From positions 949,634 to 1,013,633 of the forward strand of contig LDJB01000001.1 in assembly GCA_001028815.1 (NCBI GenBank): a DNA stretch of 64,000 nt. The letters run 5' to 3'. The DNA comes from Peptococcaceae bacterium 1109. GTDB taxonomy: Bacteria > Bacillota > Limnochordia > Darwinibacteriales > Darwinibacteriaceae. A model generated the notes under the pieces. It was not told the DNA's origin. It worked only from the letters and a program-made list of their open reading frames with translations, and ran no database searches. A program made the position numbers and the translations under genes. Shown in pieces: positions 16,093 through 25,788 of this stretch; the first letter of the stretch is position 1; each line of letters opens with the position of its first letter.

Positions 16093-17751
16093 TTACAGTT
16101 GCAATAACTCAGCAGCCGGGCCCGCATCTCGGTGGCGTGCAACTACCCACAGCTGGCCAGGACGTGCCGCTTCTACTTCCCATGAAACAGATACAGCTTC
16201 TCCAGGGGCCAGGTCAAAGGCTTGAGGCTCTGCCCCAGAGATGATGGTGACGTTCGGGTTGGGGATTATCTCCACAAGCACTCCATCAGCACCCGCGCTC
16301 CCGCGGTTTACCACGGTGGCGTTAATGCGGTAGGCCCCGTTCCCCAACTTCTCGGCGTTCCAATCAGCCAAGGCAAGACGGGCTGGGGCGCTGCTGGCGA
16401 ACAGTTCGATGATGCTGATGTCCTCAGGACGCAGCTCAAGTGCTAGTGTGGTATCGTTTCCCTCTGCCGTAAAACTAAAACTGGTCTTATTGCCAGTCAC
16501 AGTATGCTGCAGTGCATCGGCAAAGTTACCTGGTACTGTCACGCCGATGGATTCTACAGCTGTCCCCCGGTTCCATGCCAGCACGATCACATCGCCGTTT
16601 TGCCGCTGGAAAGCATGGACGTACGGGTAGATAGCGTTTTCCTTGTCAACCACCAGTTGGGAGTCGATGACGGTAAAGCTCTCCGCAAACAGCTTGTTAA
16701 AGGCAGCCACTGCAAACCACAGGTGTTTGGGGAAGTAATCCTCGTCCAATGCCCCAAGGTGGTAGTTATTCACGTCCCCAATGGCCGCACTGTTGCTCCG
16801 CAGGTTCTTCACCTCGTACCACAAGATGGTGGAGATGTCCTCAGTGGCAGCCATCCGGGCATAGGAGCGGGCAAAGGTCACTGCTTGGAAATGCCTGGTC
16901 TTCTCATAAGGAGCTCGAGTACGAACCCAGTAGGACACACGGCCATCTGGCTCTACGTAATCGCTGTAGCCGATCTCTGCCACCCACAGCTCTTGACGGC
17001 CCCCGTAGCGGCGAATCACATCTGCTACGCCCTTCACCGTCTCGTAGATCCGCTCTGTGGGCGTGGAGTCCCAGGTTTCGTTGTAGAAATGGATGTTGAT
17101 CACATCGAGGTAATCTGCCACACCGGAGGTGAAGATGGTTTCCACGTGAGGCGGGTTCTTCTTGGTCAAGCCGCCGAAAACAGTCTTAGCCGTAGGATCC
17201 GCATCCTTCACCGCTTGGGCACCGACCTTCACCAGTTCCAGCTGTTCTTCCCAAGTGCCCACCCAGAAGTCTTCGTTGTCCCCTTCATTCCACAATTCCC
17301 ATACATGGATCCGCCCCTTGTAGCGATCCACCGCTTCATAGACAAAGTCATACCAGTCCTGCAAGTCTTCAGGGGGCGACTTCCAAGCGGCCCGAGTGGC
17401 CCAAGTGGGTGCATAGCAGATGTAAGGATAGAGCGTAATGCCGTATTTTTCTGCCAAGTCCACTGTGTCGTCCATGAGCCACCACTCGGTGAAGCCCTTG
17501 GCAAACTCAAAGTCTCCCCACGCAATGCTGACCCGAAGATCAGTAATGCCGTATTCAGCCATCATGGCAAAGTCCCGTTCAATATCCTCCGCAAAGGTGC
17601 CTCGGGGGTAGTCTTCGCACAGCCCCAGTACTGGAGAGAAGTATGCTGACCCCTGCTGAATGTGATTAAGGGGAAGCATTGCCCCATGGGCTATGCCGAC
17701 ACTGGCCGCGAGCACGCTTGCCAGCACTAAAATCAACGCTAACCGTTTCAC
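16093..17751 (-). CDS. Secreted clan-A glycoside hydrolase (GH39/GH5-like) B
   Basis: A 552-residue exported enzyme with signal peptide 1-23 (ending GIAHGA). The TIM-barrel domain contains the clan-A acid/base Glu156 in VWELWNEGD and nucleophile Glu259 in LWVAEIGYSDY. A C-terminal beta-rich part follows (about 450-552), with a CARDB-like sequence ending in APGEAVSVSWEVEAA. Similarity to the protein at 19617-20957 is clear around both catalytic sites. The GTG start has AAGGAGGG upstream and overlaps the LacI stop by 4 nt. Likely substrate: a beta-linked plant polysaccharide or oligosaccharide outside the cytoplasm; exact family and specificity cannot be fixed by eye. Confidence 0.75.
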   Translation of the reverse strand: MKRLALILVLASVLAASVGIAHGAMLPLNHIQQGSAYFSPVLGLCEDYPRGTFAEDIERDFAMMAEYGITDLRVSIAWGDFEFAKGFTEWWLMDDTVDLAEKYGITLYPYICYAPTWATRAAWKSPPEDLQDWYDFVYEAVDRYKGRIHVWELWNEGDNEDFWVGTWEEQLELVKVGAQAVKDADPTAKTVFGGLTKKNPPHVETIFTSGVADYLDVINIHFYNETWDSTPTERIYETVKGVADVIRRYGGRQELWVAEIGYSDYVEPDGRVSYWVRTRAPYEKTRHFQAVTFARSYARMAATEDISTILWYEVKNLRSNSAAIGDVNNYHLGALDEDYFPKHLWFAVAAFNKLFAESFTVIDSQLVVDKENAIYPYVHAFQRQNGDVIVLAWNRGTAVESIGVTVPGNFADALQHTVTGNKTSFSFTAEGNDTTLALELRPEDISIIELFASSAPARLALADWNAEKLGNGAYRINATVVNRGSAGADGVLVEIIPNPNVTIISGAEPQAFDLAPGEAVSVSWEVEAARPGQLWVVARHRDAGPAAELLQL

Positions 17752-18770
17752 CGCTGACCCTCCTTAAGGTATTGGCCGCAGCTCCTCCTGACAACCAGGG
17801 ATGGGCGCAAAAGCAGCTGCCGAGGTGATAAGGGCTTCGTTATACTGGAAATGAGCAACTTAGCCCCTTCCCGCCCCATCTCATATGTGGGCTGGGCAAC
17901 AGTTGTGAGATCAATCCCATGCAGGCACGCGAGTTTGGTGTTGTCAAACCCCACCACCGCTAAGTCTTCCGGTATGCGCAAGCCCACTCCCCGGGCATAC
18001 TGCATAGCCTCAATGGCCATCAGGTCGTTAGCGCAGAACACAGCTGTAGGCCGTTCCTCCAATCCCAAGAGGACCTTAATTGCCTTCCGGCCACTCCCCT
18101 CTTGATAAGTCCCCCGCACAACCAGGCTTTCGTCAAACTCTAGCCCAGCCTCTGCCAGGGCCCGGCGGTACCCCTTCATACGCTCTTGAGGGAACTTCGG
18201 ATCGCTCGGCTCCGCAATGTATCCGATGCGGGTATGCCCCAGGGAAATCAGGTGATTCACCGCTTCAAAAGCACCTAGTTGATCGTCGATGCGGATGGTA
18301 TGGTGCCCTAAATGCCCCTCTTTACCGGTGATCACCACCACGGTGGCCCGGCTGTTTTCCATCACTTCGTCCACCAGTTCTTCATTAATAGGGGAATACC
18401 AAATAATGCCATCTACCTGCTTCGCTGCGAGGACGCCGACACAATCCCGCTCTTGGGCCGCCTTGGAGTCAGTATTAGTGAGGAGGACCGAATACCCCCG
18501 CTCCCGCGCGGCCCGCTCCACCGCCTGCGCAAGCTCAGCATAGAACGGGTTGCCGATGTCGGAAACAATCAGGCCAATACTGAAGGTCTGCTTCCACTTG
18601 AGGCTGCGCGCGATGGAGTTGGGCACATATCCAAGTCGTTTGATCGCCTCCTCCACCCGCTGCCTCGTGTCTTCACTGACATAACCGGAATTGTTGATCA
18701 CCCGCGAGGCTGTTGAAATGGCCACATTCGCTTGTTTGGCCACGTCTTTAATGGTTACTCTCACAGCCAT
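17748..18770 (-). CDS. LacI-family transcription regulator 1
   Basis: A 340-residue regulator. The N-terminal HTH (VTIKDVAKQANVAISTASRV) and hinge (residues 1-60) precede a periplasmic-binding-protein-like sugar domain. Such proteins bind palindromes with a central CG, and sites of that type lie at 4405-4422 and 32294-32307. It is embedded in the locus and overlaps the downstream glycosidase by 4 nt. The ATG at 18770 has a poor ribosome site, while a TATAAT box lies only 13 nt upstream, so a nearly leaderless mRNA is possible. The effector is presumably a sugar from this locus. Confidence 0.92.
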   Translation of the reverse strand: MAVRVTIKDVAKQANVAISTASRVINNSGYVSEDTRQRVEEAIKRLGYVPNSIARSLKWKQTFSIGLIVSDIGNPFYAELAQAVERAARERGYSVLLTNTDSKAAQERDCVGVLAAKQVDGIIWYSPINEELVDEVMENSRATVVVITGKEGHLGHHTIRIDDQLGAFEAVNHLISLGHTRIGYIAEPSDPKFPQERMKGYRRALAEAGLEFDESLVVRGTYQEGSGRKAIKVLLGLEERPTAVFCANDLMAIEAMQYARGVGLRIPEDLAVVGFDNTKLACLHGIDLTTVAQPTYEMGREGAKLLISSITKPLSPRQLLLRPSLVVRRSCGQYLKEGQR

Positions 18771-18782
18771 CACCACACCCAA

Positions 18783-18827
18783 ATTATACTTGCTGGGCAG
18801 AGGGCGTCACACAGGCGCCCCCTGCCC
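18783..18827 (-). promoter_or_regulatory. Hairpin plus internal promoter before LacI gene
   Basis: GGGCAG-A-GGGCG (18795-18806) pairs with CGCCC-C-CTGCCC (18816-18827), an 11-bp stem with one mismatch and a 9-nt loop, right after the DUF1355-like gene. No T-run follows. On the reverse strand GTGACG (18805-18810) and a perfect TATAAT (18783-18788), 16 nt apart, form a plausible sigma-70 promoter reading into the LacI gene, with a predicted start only a few nucleotides before its ATG. Confidence 0.5.
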
Positions 18828-18836
18828 CTTTACAAA

Positions 18837-19595
18837 CTAGTTCACCAAGTAACGTGCGAGCTGCAGCCACAGCTGAGGAAAATCTGCCCACTGGATGAAG
18901 TCTGCATCCCAGCCTCCGCCCAACCCGCCAGCGTAGGCAACGGTCTTGCCTTCACCATAGGTGCCCACGGTAATTAGGGGCATGCCCGTTGCAGGGTCAG
19001 AGAGGACAACTTCGCTGCCTTCTGCCGCTTCCACTTTGTTGTAGCCGCCAAAGCGAGTTACTGCGTCCCAGCTAAGGCCGGCAACGATGGGGTGCTCAGG
19101 AGCGTTAGCGGCGGGAACGTCGCAGCCATTATCGTTGGTGTCCCAATCAGCGGAAATGTTGACAGGCAGGATTTCGTCGATGGGAGTACCGTGCCATTGG
19201 CCGCTCCAGCCAGCGTTGCCGCCCTGGTAAGAGCACCAACCGCCGATATGGGCGAAGCCTGCCCCTGCGGCTACCCGGTCCCGGATGGCTTCCTGCAGCC
19301 ACTGCTCCATCACGATGGAACCGTTGAAGCTGTCGCCGATGACTACCTCACCGAGGATAATGGCATCGTAGTTTGCCATGGCCTCAGGGGTAAAGTAAGG
19401 TGAATCTGTGTCAAAAAGGTTCTCCGAATAGACGATGGTCAAGTTGATTTCAGGATCGGCTTTAAAGTATTGTTCGAGAAGGTGTGCCTGGTCCCCTTTT
19501 CCGATAAAGACAATTTCGCTAGCTGCCAGGGCAAAGCTTGATCCTACTAACACGATGGCCACTGCCAAGGCAAGAATCACTGTGCGCAGTTTCAC
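18837..19595 (-). CDS. Secreted DUF1355/GATase1-like protein B
   Basis: A 252-residue paralogue of the protein at 2300-3049, with the same GGWCSYQGGNA and WHGTPIDEILPV segments and a signal peptide (ILALAVAIVLVGSSFALAA). A longer GTG start at 19613 exists, but the GTG at 19595 has GAAGGGAT 6-7 nt upstream and gives a normal signal peptide. The upstream glycosidase gene ends at 19617, so the genes are co-transcribed. The fold is amidotransferase-like. The Cys in GGWCS sits where class I amidotransferases have the nucleophile, but the catalytic His-Glu pair could not be confirmed. Function unknown, presumably linked to glycan breakdown outside the cytoplasm. Confidence 0.7.
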   Translation of the reverse strand: MKLRTVILALAVAIVLVGSSFALAASEIVFIGKGDQAHLLEQYFKADPEINLTIVYSENLFDTDSPYFTPEAMANYDAIILGEVVIGDSFNGSIVMEQWLQEAIRDRVAAGAGFAHIGGWCSYQGGNAGWSGQWHGTPIDEILPVNISADWDTNDNGCDVPAANAPEHPIVAGLSWDAVTRFGGYNKVEAAEGSEVVLSDPATGMPLITVGTYGEGKTVAYAGGLGGGWDADFIQWADFPQLWLQLARYLVN

Positions 19596-19616
19596 GCGTA
19601 TCAATCCCTTCACTGA

Positions 19617-20957
19617 TTAGTCCTGTAGTTTTACCCGGAACAAACGGGCATGGTCTTGCTGAAGTTCTAGGTCGATGGAATCTCCGGCAAAGCCTGTGAT
19701 CTCCTGTGCTGTGCCGTCGTAGTCGTACTCCACCATTGAGGCAATGGCCCCGGGGAAGGTGAGAGTAACGTCAACCACGCTCTTTGGGCCATACAGCCAG
19801 ACAAAAAGAATGATGTCATCGTGGCCTTCCCGGGCGAACCCATGGACATAGATCCGCTGGGGGTTCCTCCCTGGCGCCTTCTCAACGTAGGTGATGGCGT
19901 CGCCCAGGTACCGCACAGTCTCGTAGTTAAGCAGCTCCACAATGTTCTGGTAGGTGTAGAATGCTAGCTTTGGAGTGCGATCAACATGAGTCAAGCCCAG
20001 ATGGTAGTTGTTCTCATCCCCGATTACCCCTAAGTGGAAGTCCCGGGGCAAATCCTTAATCTCATACCAGCTGATCAAGGTCACCGCTTCAGTGGACATC
20101 AATGTGGCCACGGCCCGGCGGATAAAGCTAGCCTGATCTTCCTCAGTCCTGCCTCCGATGGTGGGATAGCCGATCTCGTTAACCCATACCTCTTGGCCAT
20201 CCCCTTTGGCAAGCAACAGCTGCTTGATGTCGTTGAAGGGCGAACCCCAGCTGGTCAAGTAGCTCTCCACCGTCGCAGAGCTCCAGCTCTCGTGGTAGCT
20301 GTGGACTGGTACCACATCAAAGGAACTAGAAAGCCCTTTGTCCAGCATATACTCTACATATTTCTCATCTGGGGCTGTGATGCCGCCCATGAGGACAAGC
20401 GCATCAGGATCCGCATCCCGAACGGCCCGGGCTCCTGTCTCCAGGACTTGGGCGAACTCATCGGGAGTACCCGTAAACCACATGCTCATGTCCTGTTCGT
20501 TCCAGATTTCCCAGATATCGATCTGGTCCTTGAACTCCGATACCATGTGGTAAACGTAGTTGTACCAGTCATCTAGGTTCGCTGGGGGCTCATTCCAATC
20601 TCCGTAGGGAGTGGCCCAGCCCGGTGCGTAGCAGAAATAGGGCATGAGCTCAATGCCGTAAGCTTCCGCAAGGTCTACGAACTGATGCAGCCATTCAAGG
20701 TTGGCAAACCGGCCGCGCATGGGTTCGTAGTTGCTCCAGCTGAAGCTGACCCGCAGCTTATCAAGGCCCAGGGCCTTCACAAGTTTAAAGTCCTCTTCCA
20801 CTTCCACAAGCCCATCCGCAGTCGCGTAGGCGGAAGTGTCGTAATCTTCGTTGGTGGAGAAGGTTATGGTAAACGCTTCTCCAGCCTGCGCCCCGGCTAA
20901 GGCCGGGCCGGCCCACAGCAAGCAAAGAACCAAAATCAAAACCGCTGCTTGACGCAC
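19617..20957 (-). CDS. Secreted clan-A glycoside hydrolase (GH39/GH5-like) A
   Basis: A 446-residue exported protein with signal peptide 1-21 (LILVLCLLWAGPALAG). The barrel shows acid/base Glu154 in IWEIWNEQD and nucleophile Glu261 in VWVNEIGYP. A short beta domain closes the chain. It is about 100 residues shorter than the related enzyme at 16093-17751, which has an extra C-terminal domain. The GTG start has AAGGAAA upstream. It follows the GH106-like gene by 20 nt and precedes the DUF1355-like gene by a few nucleotides. Retaining hydrolysis of a beta-glycan is expected from the clan; specificity is unknown. Confidence 0.75.
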   Translation of the reverse strand: MRQAAVLILVLCLLWAGPALAGAQAGEAFTITFSTNEDYDTSAYATADGLVEVEEDFKLVKALGLDKLRVSFSWSNYEPMRGRFANLEWLHQFVDLAEAYGIELMPYFCYAPGWATPYGDWNEPPANLDDWYNYVYHMVSEFKDQIDIWEIWNEQDMSMWFTGTPDEFAQVLETGARAVRDADPDALVLMGGITAPDEKYVEYMLDKGLSSSFDVVPVHSYHESWSSATVESYLTSWGSPFNDIKQLLLAKGDGQEVWVNEIGYPTIGGRTEEDQASFIRRAVATLMSTEAVTLISWYEIKDLPRDFHLGVIGDENNYHLGLTHVDRTPKLAFYTYQNIVELLNYETVRYLGDAITYVEKAPGRNPQRIYVHGFAREGHDDIILFVWLYGPKSVVDVTLTFPGAIASMVEYDYDGTAQEITGFAGDSIDLELQQDHARLFRVKLQD

Positions 20958-20977
20958 TTTCCTTCACCTCACAAGGG

Positions 20978-23900
20978 TTAGTAGGTTAGTTCCCAGGCAT
21001 GGTACGGCTTGAGCACTGGTGCCTGCAGCAGGCCGCCTGGCCGTTTCACACCTTCAAAGAAGTTGATTAAGGTATTGGTCACGCTGACCTGAATTGTGTG
21101 CTCTCCAGGTTTGAGGAAGGAAGTGATCTCAATCCGGTATGGATGCCAGAGGATCGTGCCAACTTCCTCGCCGTTTACCGCCACATCCACCACATCGTCG
21201 CCGCATTCCAGCTCTAGGAAGACCCGCTTGCCTTGGAATGCCTCGGGGATGGTGACTGTGGTGGTTAGGACGCCCACGCCCGCATAGTAGGGGTACCCCT
21301 GATCGGTCCAGCTGCCAATGGCAAGCTCTGCCTTAGGGGCAACCATGACCTCGACGCCGTTCCGTTCTTCCACAGCAAAACTGCCTACTAGCTTCACCAG
21401 GTCGAGAAGGCCAGCAACCTTATCTGCCACTTCCATCCTGATAGCGATGGTGTTAGTGCCTTCCTTGACCAAAGGAGCAATGTCCACTTCTTTTATCTGG
21501 GCGTCAAACTTGCACCTTCTAGGCTCTGCCTTGAGTTCTTCGCCGTTGATGAAGAAGGACCTAGACTCTGCCTTCATCCCATCGATGAGCAGGCGGAGGT
21601 CTTCGGGGACGTGCTCGCTCTCAAACTGCATGCGGTACCAGATGGTTACAGGATACGTGCGCTCATCCCGCTCAAAGGGAAGCTGCAGCTCCCAAGCTCC
21701 CTGCTTAAACTCAAGCCACTCAGAGTCGTCAAACTCTGGGTCCGCATAGCCTAGCTCTACACCTTGACCCTCATCATCCTGCTTGAACCGGAAACGCTGA
21801 ATCAAGAAGGCGTTGTCGTAGGGCGCTGCAAACTGCCAAGTGCCATCCAAGACCATGGCATCTAGTGGCTCGGGAACGGTGACTTCGAGCACCTCTACTC
21901 TATCCCCGCTCTTCACCTTGACAAACCCACGCCCGGGGGTGCGGCTGTAAGCCTGGACTGTTCCCTCACCAACCCCATCCACGGAGAGGTTAGTATCAAT
22001 CACATGATCCGCTGCTTCACCCTTGTTGAGGACGAACATGGCAGAGCCGTACTGGCTGAGCTCCACGGGGAAGATTGTGCGGCCTTCCTCATGGCGATAC
22101 ACAGGTACAGGGGTGATCTTCCCTGATACGCTGCACCACGCCTCAGGGCGGCCCAAGCCTTCCAAAGACAGGGTCATGCTCCGATCCTCAGCAGTGGGGT
22201 TCACCAGGAAGTATACATCTTTCCCATCCTTGATGCGGTGGAGGTAGAACACGTTCGGATCGCTGATCTCCACATCAGGCGTGATGCACTCCCGGATTAC
22301 TTTATCTAGAGTGCTGCCTGGAAGGGATGGCCCAAAGCCCTTGCTTACAAAAATGCACTTGCCCCCGGAAGCATTGCTGTTCGCAGTTACTGACTGCTCT
22401 CCGCCCTCTTTTAGGGCATCTGCCCGCACTGCAAGGGCATCCTGGCCAAAGAGGCCGCTGATAGCTTCAGTAAGCTCTTTGCTAAACCCGGCAGTGTTCT
22501 CTGTGGGCAAGAGGGCATCAGCAATGATCTTGCCGCCAGCTTGGAAAAACGTTTCCAGTTTTTCCAATGTGCTCTCCCTAATGGTTGTGAGGGGGGGCAG
22601 GATCAGTAGCTCGTACTCCTCATCGCCAATGATCATCTTACCATCACGCACCTCTGCGCCCGCAAGCACTTCCTCATCCACGTAGTCGTAGTCGAAGTGC
22701 AGCCGGAGGAGAGAATCGGTGAGGTTGTAAAACTCCTGTTCAATCAGGGCCGCAGTTGGCGTTGGCGCCTGAGGAGTGTAATTTGCCCAGATGCTTACGA
22801 TGGGGTACAGGACTGCCACCTTTGCCACGTGCCGCCCTCCGCTTAGCATGTAGCTGTTCCGGGCAACGTAGCCGTTGAACAAGTCATACTTCTCCCACCA
22901 GGGATGGTGATAAAACTGGGAAGGCGGCCAATCCCGCTTCCGCTCACCCTCTACCGAATAGTGGAAGCCGTGGGGGTTAAACAGGTTTACACCTAAGACG
23001 TACTCCCAATCGGCAATCCACTTCATCCGTTCCATAGTGCAGTCCCAGTACGTTCCCCCCAAGGATTCACAGAGGAGCCGGGTACTACCAAAATGGTGAG
23101 CAGCAGAGCTACCCACCTTCATGGCGGTGTGCTCTTCCGGGCGGTCTGCAGACCCGATCCGGGGATAGAGGTGGTCTACCCCGGTGATGTGCATCTCTTT
23201 GAGCTGGTCAAAAATGTTCCCCTCTACCCTGGTGATTAGGCGGAGGAACTCCTCATACAAGAGATGGCCCGTGTGGTACAGGTTGTTTTCTTTGCACCAC
23301 TCGGAGATCTGCCGATAGTACGCTTTAGCATATTGGCGGCTCAAAGCCTGCCAGAAATCGCACCGTACCTTGGTGGTCATATCCCCCATACCGGCAAACA
23401 AGGCAGGTAGGTAGGGTTTGAGGTCGTAGCCGTTCGCTTCCCGGAAAATCTTGAACATGTGCTTCGACCAGGGGATGATATAGTTGTCTTCCTGCACTGA
23501 GAAGTAGTGCATCGCCGGTTCGTCGGTATAGAACCCAGGCATGCCCTTGCCAAACTCGTGCCCGATCCACTTCTTGTACTGCTCGTGGGTGTACTCAATA
23601 AACTTCTTGGTGGACTCAGGGTTAAGGGCATCGATATACCACTTCGCACGGCGTTCCACAAAGTACAGGAGCTTCCAGCGGCCCGCAGGGGCCTCCCAAG
23701 GAATGACTTTATCGAAGGAGAGGTTGGGTGTAACGTCGATGATCTCCTTGATCTCCCCTGCTTCAAACTCCTCAGCGCGCACGCCGTACGCGCAGATCGG
23801 TTCAGAGTCCTCCAAATCGAGATAGCGGGAGTCAGTCCCCTCCAAGTATGTGAAGAAGGGCCCGTTAAAGTCTAAGATGACGAGCTCTAGATAGCGCTGC

Positions 23901-24244
23901 TGCAGGTCAGGATGTTTTGTGGGAATCTCCCACCCCACTGTCCCGGAGGGCCAGTTCTTTTCATCGTAAATCCAAACCTGCATGCCCAGCTCCTTGGCTT
24001 TATCGATGGTAAACTGGACCCGTTTGAACCACTCATCAGAGAGATATGGCACCTCTAGGCCGAACCGGCTGTGAATGAAGATGCCCGGTATCCCCTTAGA
24101 GTGCAGCTCCCGGAGCTGGTACTCCATTTCCTCATAATCTAATTCTCCGTTCCAAAACCAAAACGGCATAATGCCAAGTTCCCGCGGGGGAACGCGAAAT
24201 GCTTCTTTAGAAAGGGGCACGCCGTGCACAGTTCTTTCTACCAC
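20978..24244 (-). CDS. Large GH106-like glycoside hydrolase B, no signal
   Basis: A 1088-residue relative of the protein at 4614-7616. N-terminal signature segments are GIMPFWFWNGELDYEE, GIPGIFIHSRFGLEVPY and QVWIYDEKNWPSGT, which is the barrel pattern of GH106-related enzymes. Central segments FYTDEPAMHYF and TGHLLYEE carry likely catalytic acids. The C-terminal 350 residues contain GH2-type jelly-roll sugar-binding segments (FINGEELKAEPRR, VAVNGEEVGTILWHPYRIEI). No signal peptide, so it is probably intracellular. The GTG start has GAGGTG 5 nt upstream. It sits between a dehydrogenase and a secreted glycosidase. Rhamnosidase activity is a family-based guess only. Confidence 0.65.
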   Translation of the reverse strand: MVERTVHGVPLSKEAFRVPPRELGIMPFWFWNGELDYEEMEYQLRELHSKGIPGIFIHSRFGLEVPYLSDEWFKRVQFTIDKAKELGMQVWIYDEKNWPSGTVGWEIPTKHPDLQQRYLELVILDFNGPFFTYLEGTDSRYLDLEDSEPICAYGVRAEEFEAGEIKEIIDVTPNLSFDKVIPWEAPAGRWKLLYFVERRAKWYIDALNPESTKKFIEYTHEQYKKWIGHEFGKGMPGFYTDEPAMHYFSVQEDNYIIPWSKHMFKIFREANGYDLKPYLPALFAGMGDMTTKVRCDFWQALSRQYAKAYYRQISEWCKENNLYHTGHLLYEEFLRLITRVEGNIFDQLKEMHITGVDHLYPRIGSADRPEEHTAMKVGSSAAHHFGSTRLLCESLGGTYWDCTMERMKWIADWEYVLGVNLFNPHGFHYSVEGERKRDWPPSQFYHHPWWEKYDLFNGYVARNSYMLSGGRHVAKVAVLYPIVSIWANYTPQAPTPTAALIEQEFYNLTDSLLRLHFDYDYVDEEVLAGAEVRDGKMIIGDEEYELLILPPLTTIRESTLEKLETFFQAGGKIIADALLPTENTAGFSKELTEAISGLFGQDALAVRADALKEGGEQSVTANSNASGGKCIFVSKGFGPSLPGSTLDKVIRECITPDVEISDPNVFYLHRIKDGKDVYFLVNPTAEDRSMTLSLEGLGRPEAWCSVSGKITPVPVYRHEEGRTIFPVELSQYGSAMFVLNKGEAADHVIDTNLSVDGVGEGTVQAYSRTPGRGFVKVKSGDRVEVLEVTVPEPLDAMVLDGTWQFAAPYDNAFLIQRFRFKQDDEGQGVELGYADPEFDDSEWLEFKQGAWELQLPFERDERTYPVTIWYRMQFESEHVPEDLRLLIDGMKAESRSFFINGEELKAEPRRCKFDAQIKEVDIAPLVKEGTNTIAIRMEVADKVAGLLDLVKLVGSFAVEERNGVEVMVAPKAELAIGSWTDQGYPYYAGVGVLTTTVTIPEAFQGKRVFLELECGDDVVDVAVNGEEVGTILWHPYRIEITSFLKPGEHTIQVSVTNTLINFFEGVKRPGGLLQAPVLKPYHAWELTY

Positions 24245-24264
24245 GCAATCACCTCATCTACGTC

Positions 24265-25206
24265 TTAAGGCTCGATCACCGCTTTGACGTAATCGTCGCC
24301 CCGTGCATACGCCACAGCGAAGGCCTCGTTGATCTGCTCCAAGGGGTATCTGTGGGTCACCAGTGGTTCCATGTCCAGGCTACCTGACTCTAGGAGCTTC
24401 ATCCCCGCCCGAATACCCTCTACGTAGGCGGAAGGAGCCCGCTCGTGAGCGTTTATCACATCTAGGCCGTGCCAGTTCCACAGGAACATATTTACCCGGC
24501 GCTCACCGGTGTGGAAACCAAATATCACCAGATTCCCCCGGACACGCACCAGTTCAGTGGAAAGGTCAAGCCCGGCTTGATTGCCCGTCAGTTCAATGAC
24601 GCAGTCTGCACCGGCTCCACCTGTAATATCCATCACTGCCTGCTTTACATCCACTTCAGTGGGATTGAGGCAGATGTGCGCTCCCATCCCTGCGGCACGC
24701 TTCAAAGCGCTATCCCGGGTATCCACGGCGATGATCTGGGCTGCACCTGAGATTCTCGCGAGCTGCAGCATGATAAGGCCCATGAAGCCAACGCCAACCA
24801 ATACTACCGTATCGCCTAAGCCAATCCTAGCCCGTCGCAGGCCGTTTACCACGCACCCAATTGGTTCCCCTAAGGCCGCTGTGAAGCTTGTGTTCGCCCC
24901 AATGGGGATCACCTGATCCCCAGGGACGCTCACGTACTCAGAATAGCCGTACCGGTCGGTAAAGATGGTAACCCTATCGCCTACCTGGAAATGAGTCACT
25001 CCAGAACCCAGCTGGACGATGGTACCAGATACCTCATGGCCAATGCGGTTAGGGTACTGCCCGAAGGAGCCGTCCCAGAGCGGCATCTCAGAATGGCAGA
25101 TGCCGCAGGCGGCAACCTTTATTAGAACCTCGCCTTCCTGTGGACGGGGGGTGGGTACATCATGGATCACGAACTTGCCCGGACCTTCTAAGACAGCAGT
25201 ACGCAT
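24265..25206 (-). CDS. Zinc-type MDR dehydrogenase (polyol/sugar) 2
   Basis: A 313-residue medium-chain dehydrogenase with catalytic zinc residues in AACGICHSEMPLWDG and GHEVSGTIVQLG. The Rossmann motif is VVLVGVGFMGLIMLQLA. Like its paralogue at 15113-16078 it lacks the structural-zinc cysteine lobe. RBS AGGAGG precedes the ATG. It lies 18 nt after the lyxose isomerase gene, so it may reduce or oxidise the ketose or polyol formed there. Substrate unknown. Confidence 0.85.
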   Translation of the reverse strand: MRTAVLEGPGKFVIHDVPTPRPQEGEVLIKVAACGICHSEMPLWDGSFGQYPNRIGHEVSGTIVQLGSGVTHFQVGDRVTIFTDRYGYSEYVSVPGDQVIPIGANTSFTAALGEPIGCVVNGLRRARIGLGDTVVLVGVGFMGLIMLQLARISGAAQIIAVDTRDSALKRAAGMGAHICLNPTEVDVKQAVMDITGGAGADCVIELTGNQAGLDLSTELVRVRGNLVIFGFHTGERRVNMFLWNWHGLDVINAHERAPSAYVEGIRAGMKLLESGSLDMEPLVTHRYPLEQINEAFAVAYARGDDYVKAVIEP

Positions 25207-25224
25207 ATAGGTCCTCCTCGATCT

Positions 25225-25782
<558 letters not shown>

Positions 25783-25788
25783 TTAGAG

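Noticed and set aside
16504-17649. Long forward open frame opposite the secreted glycosidase
   Set aside because: It is the complement of a well-supported gene with catalytic motifs; it has no recognisable domain and results from codon bias.
22541-22567. Inverted repeat TTGGAAAAAC-N7-GTTTTTCCAA with an operator-like centre inside the GH106-like gene
   Set aside because: It encodes an ordinary helix (LEKLETFFQ) and the core does not have the spacing of the AAACGTTT operators; coincidence of Lys/Phe codons is likely.
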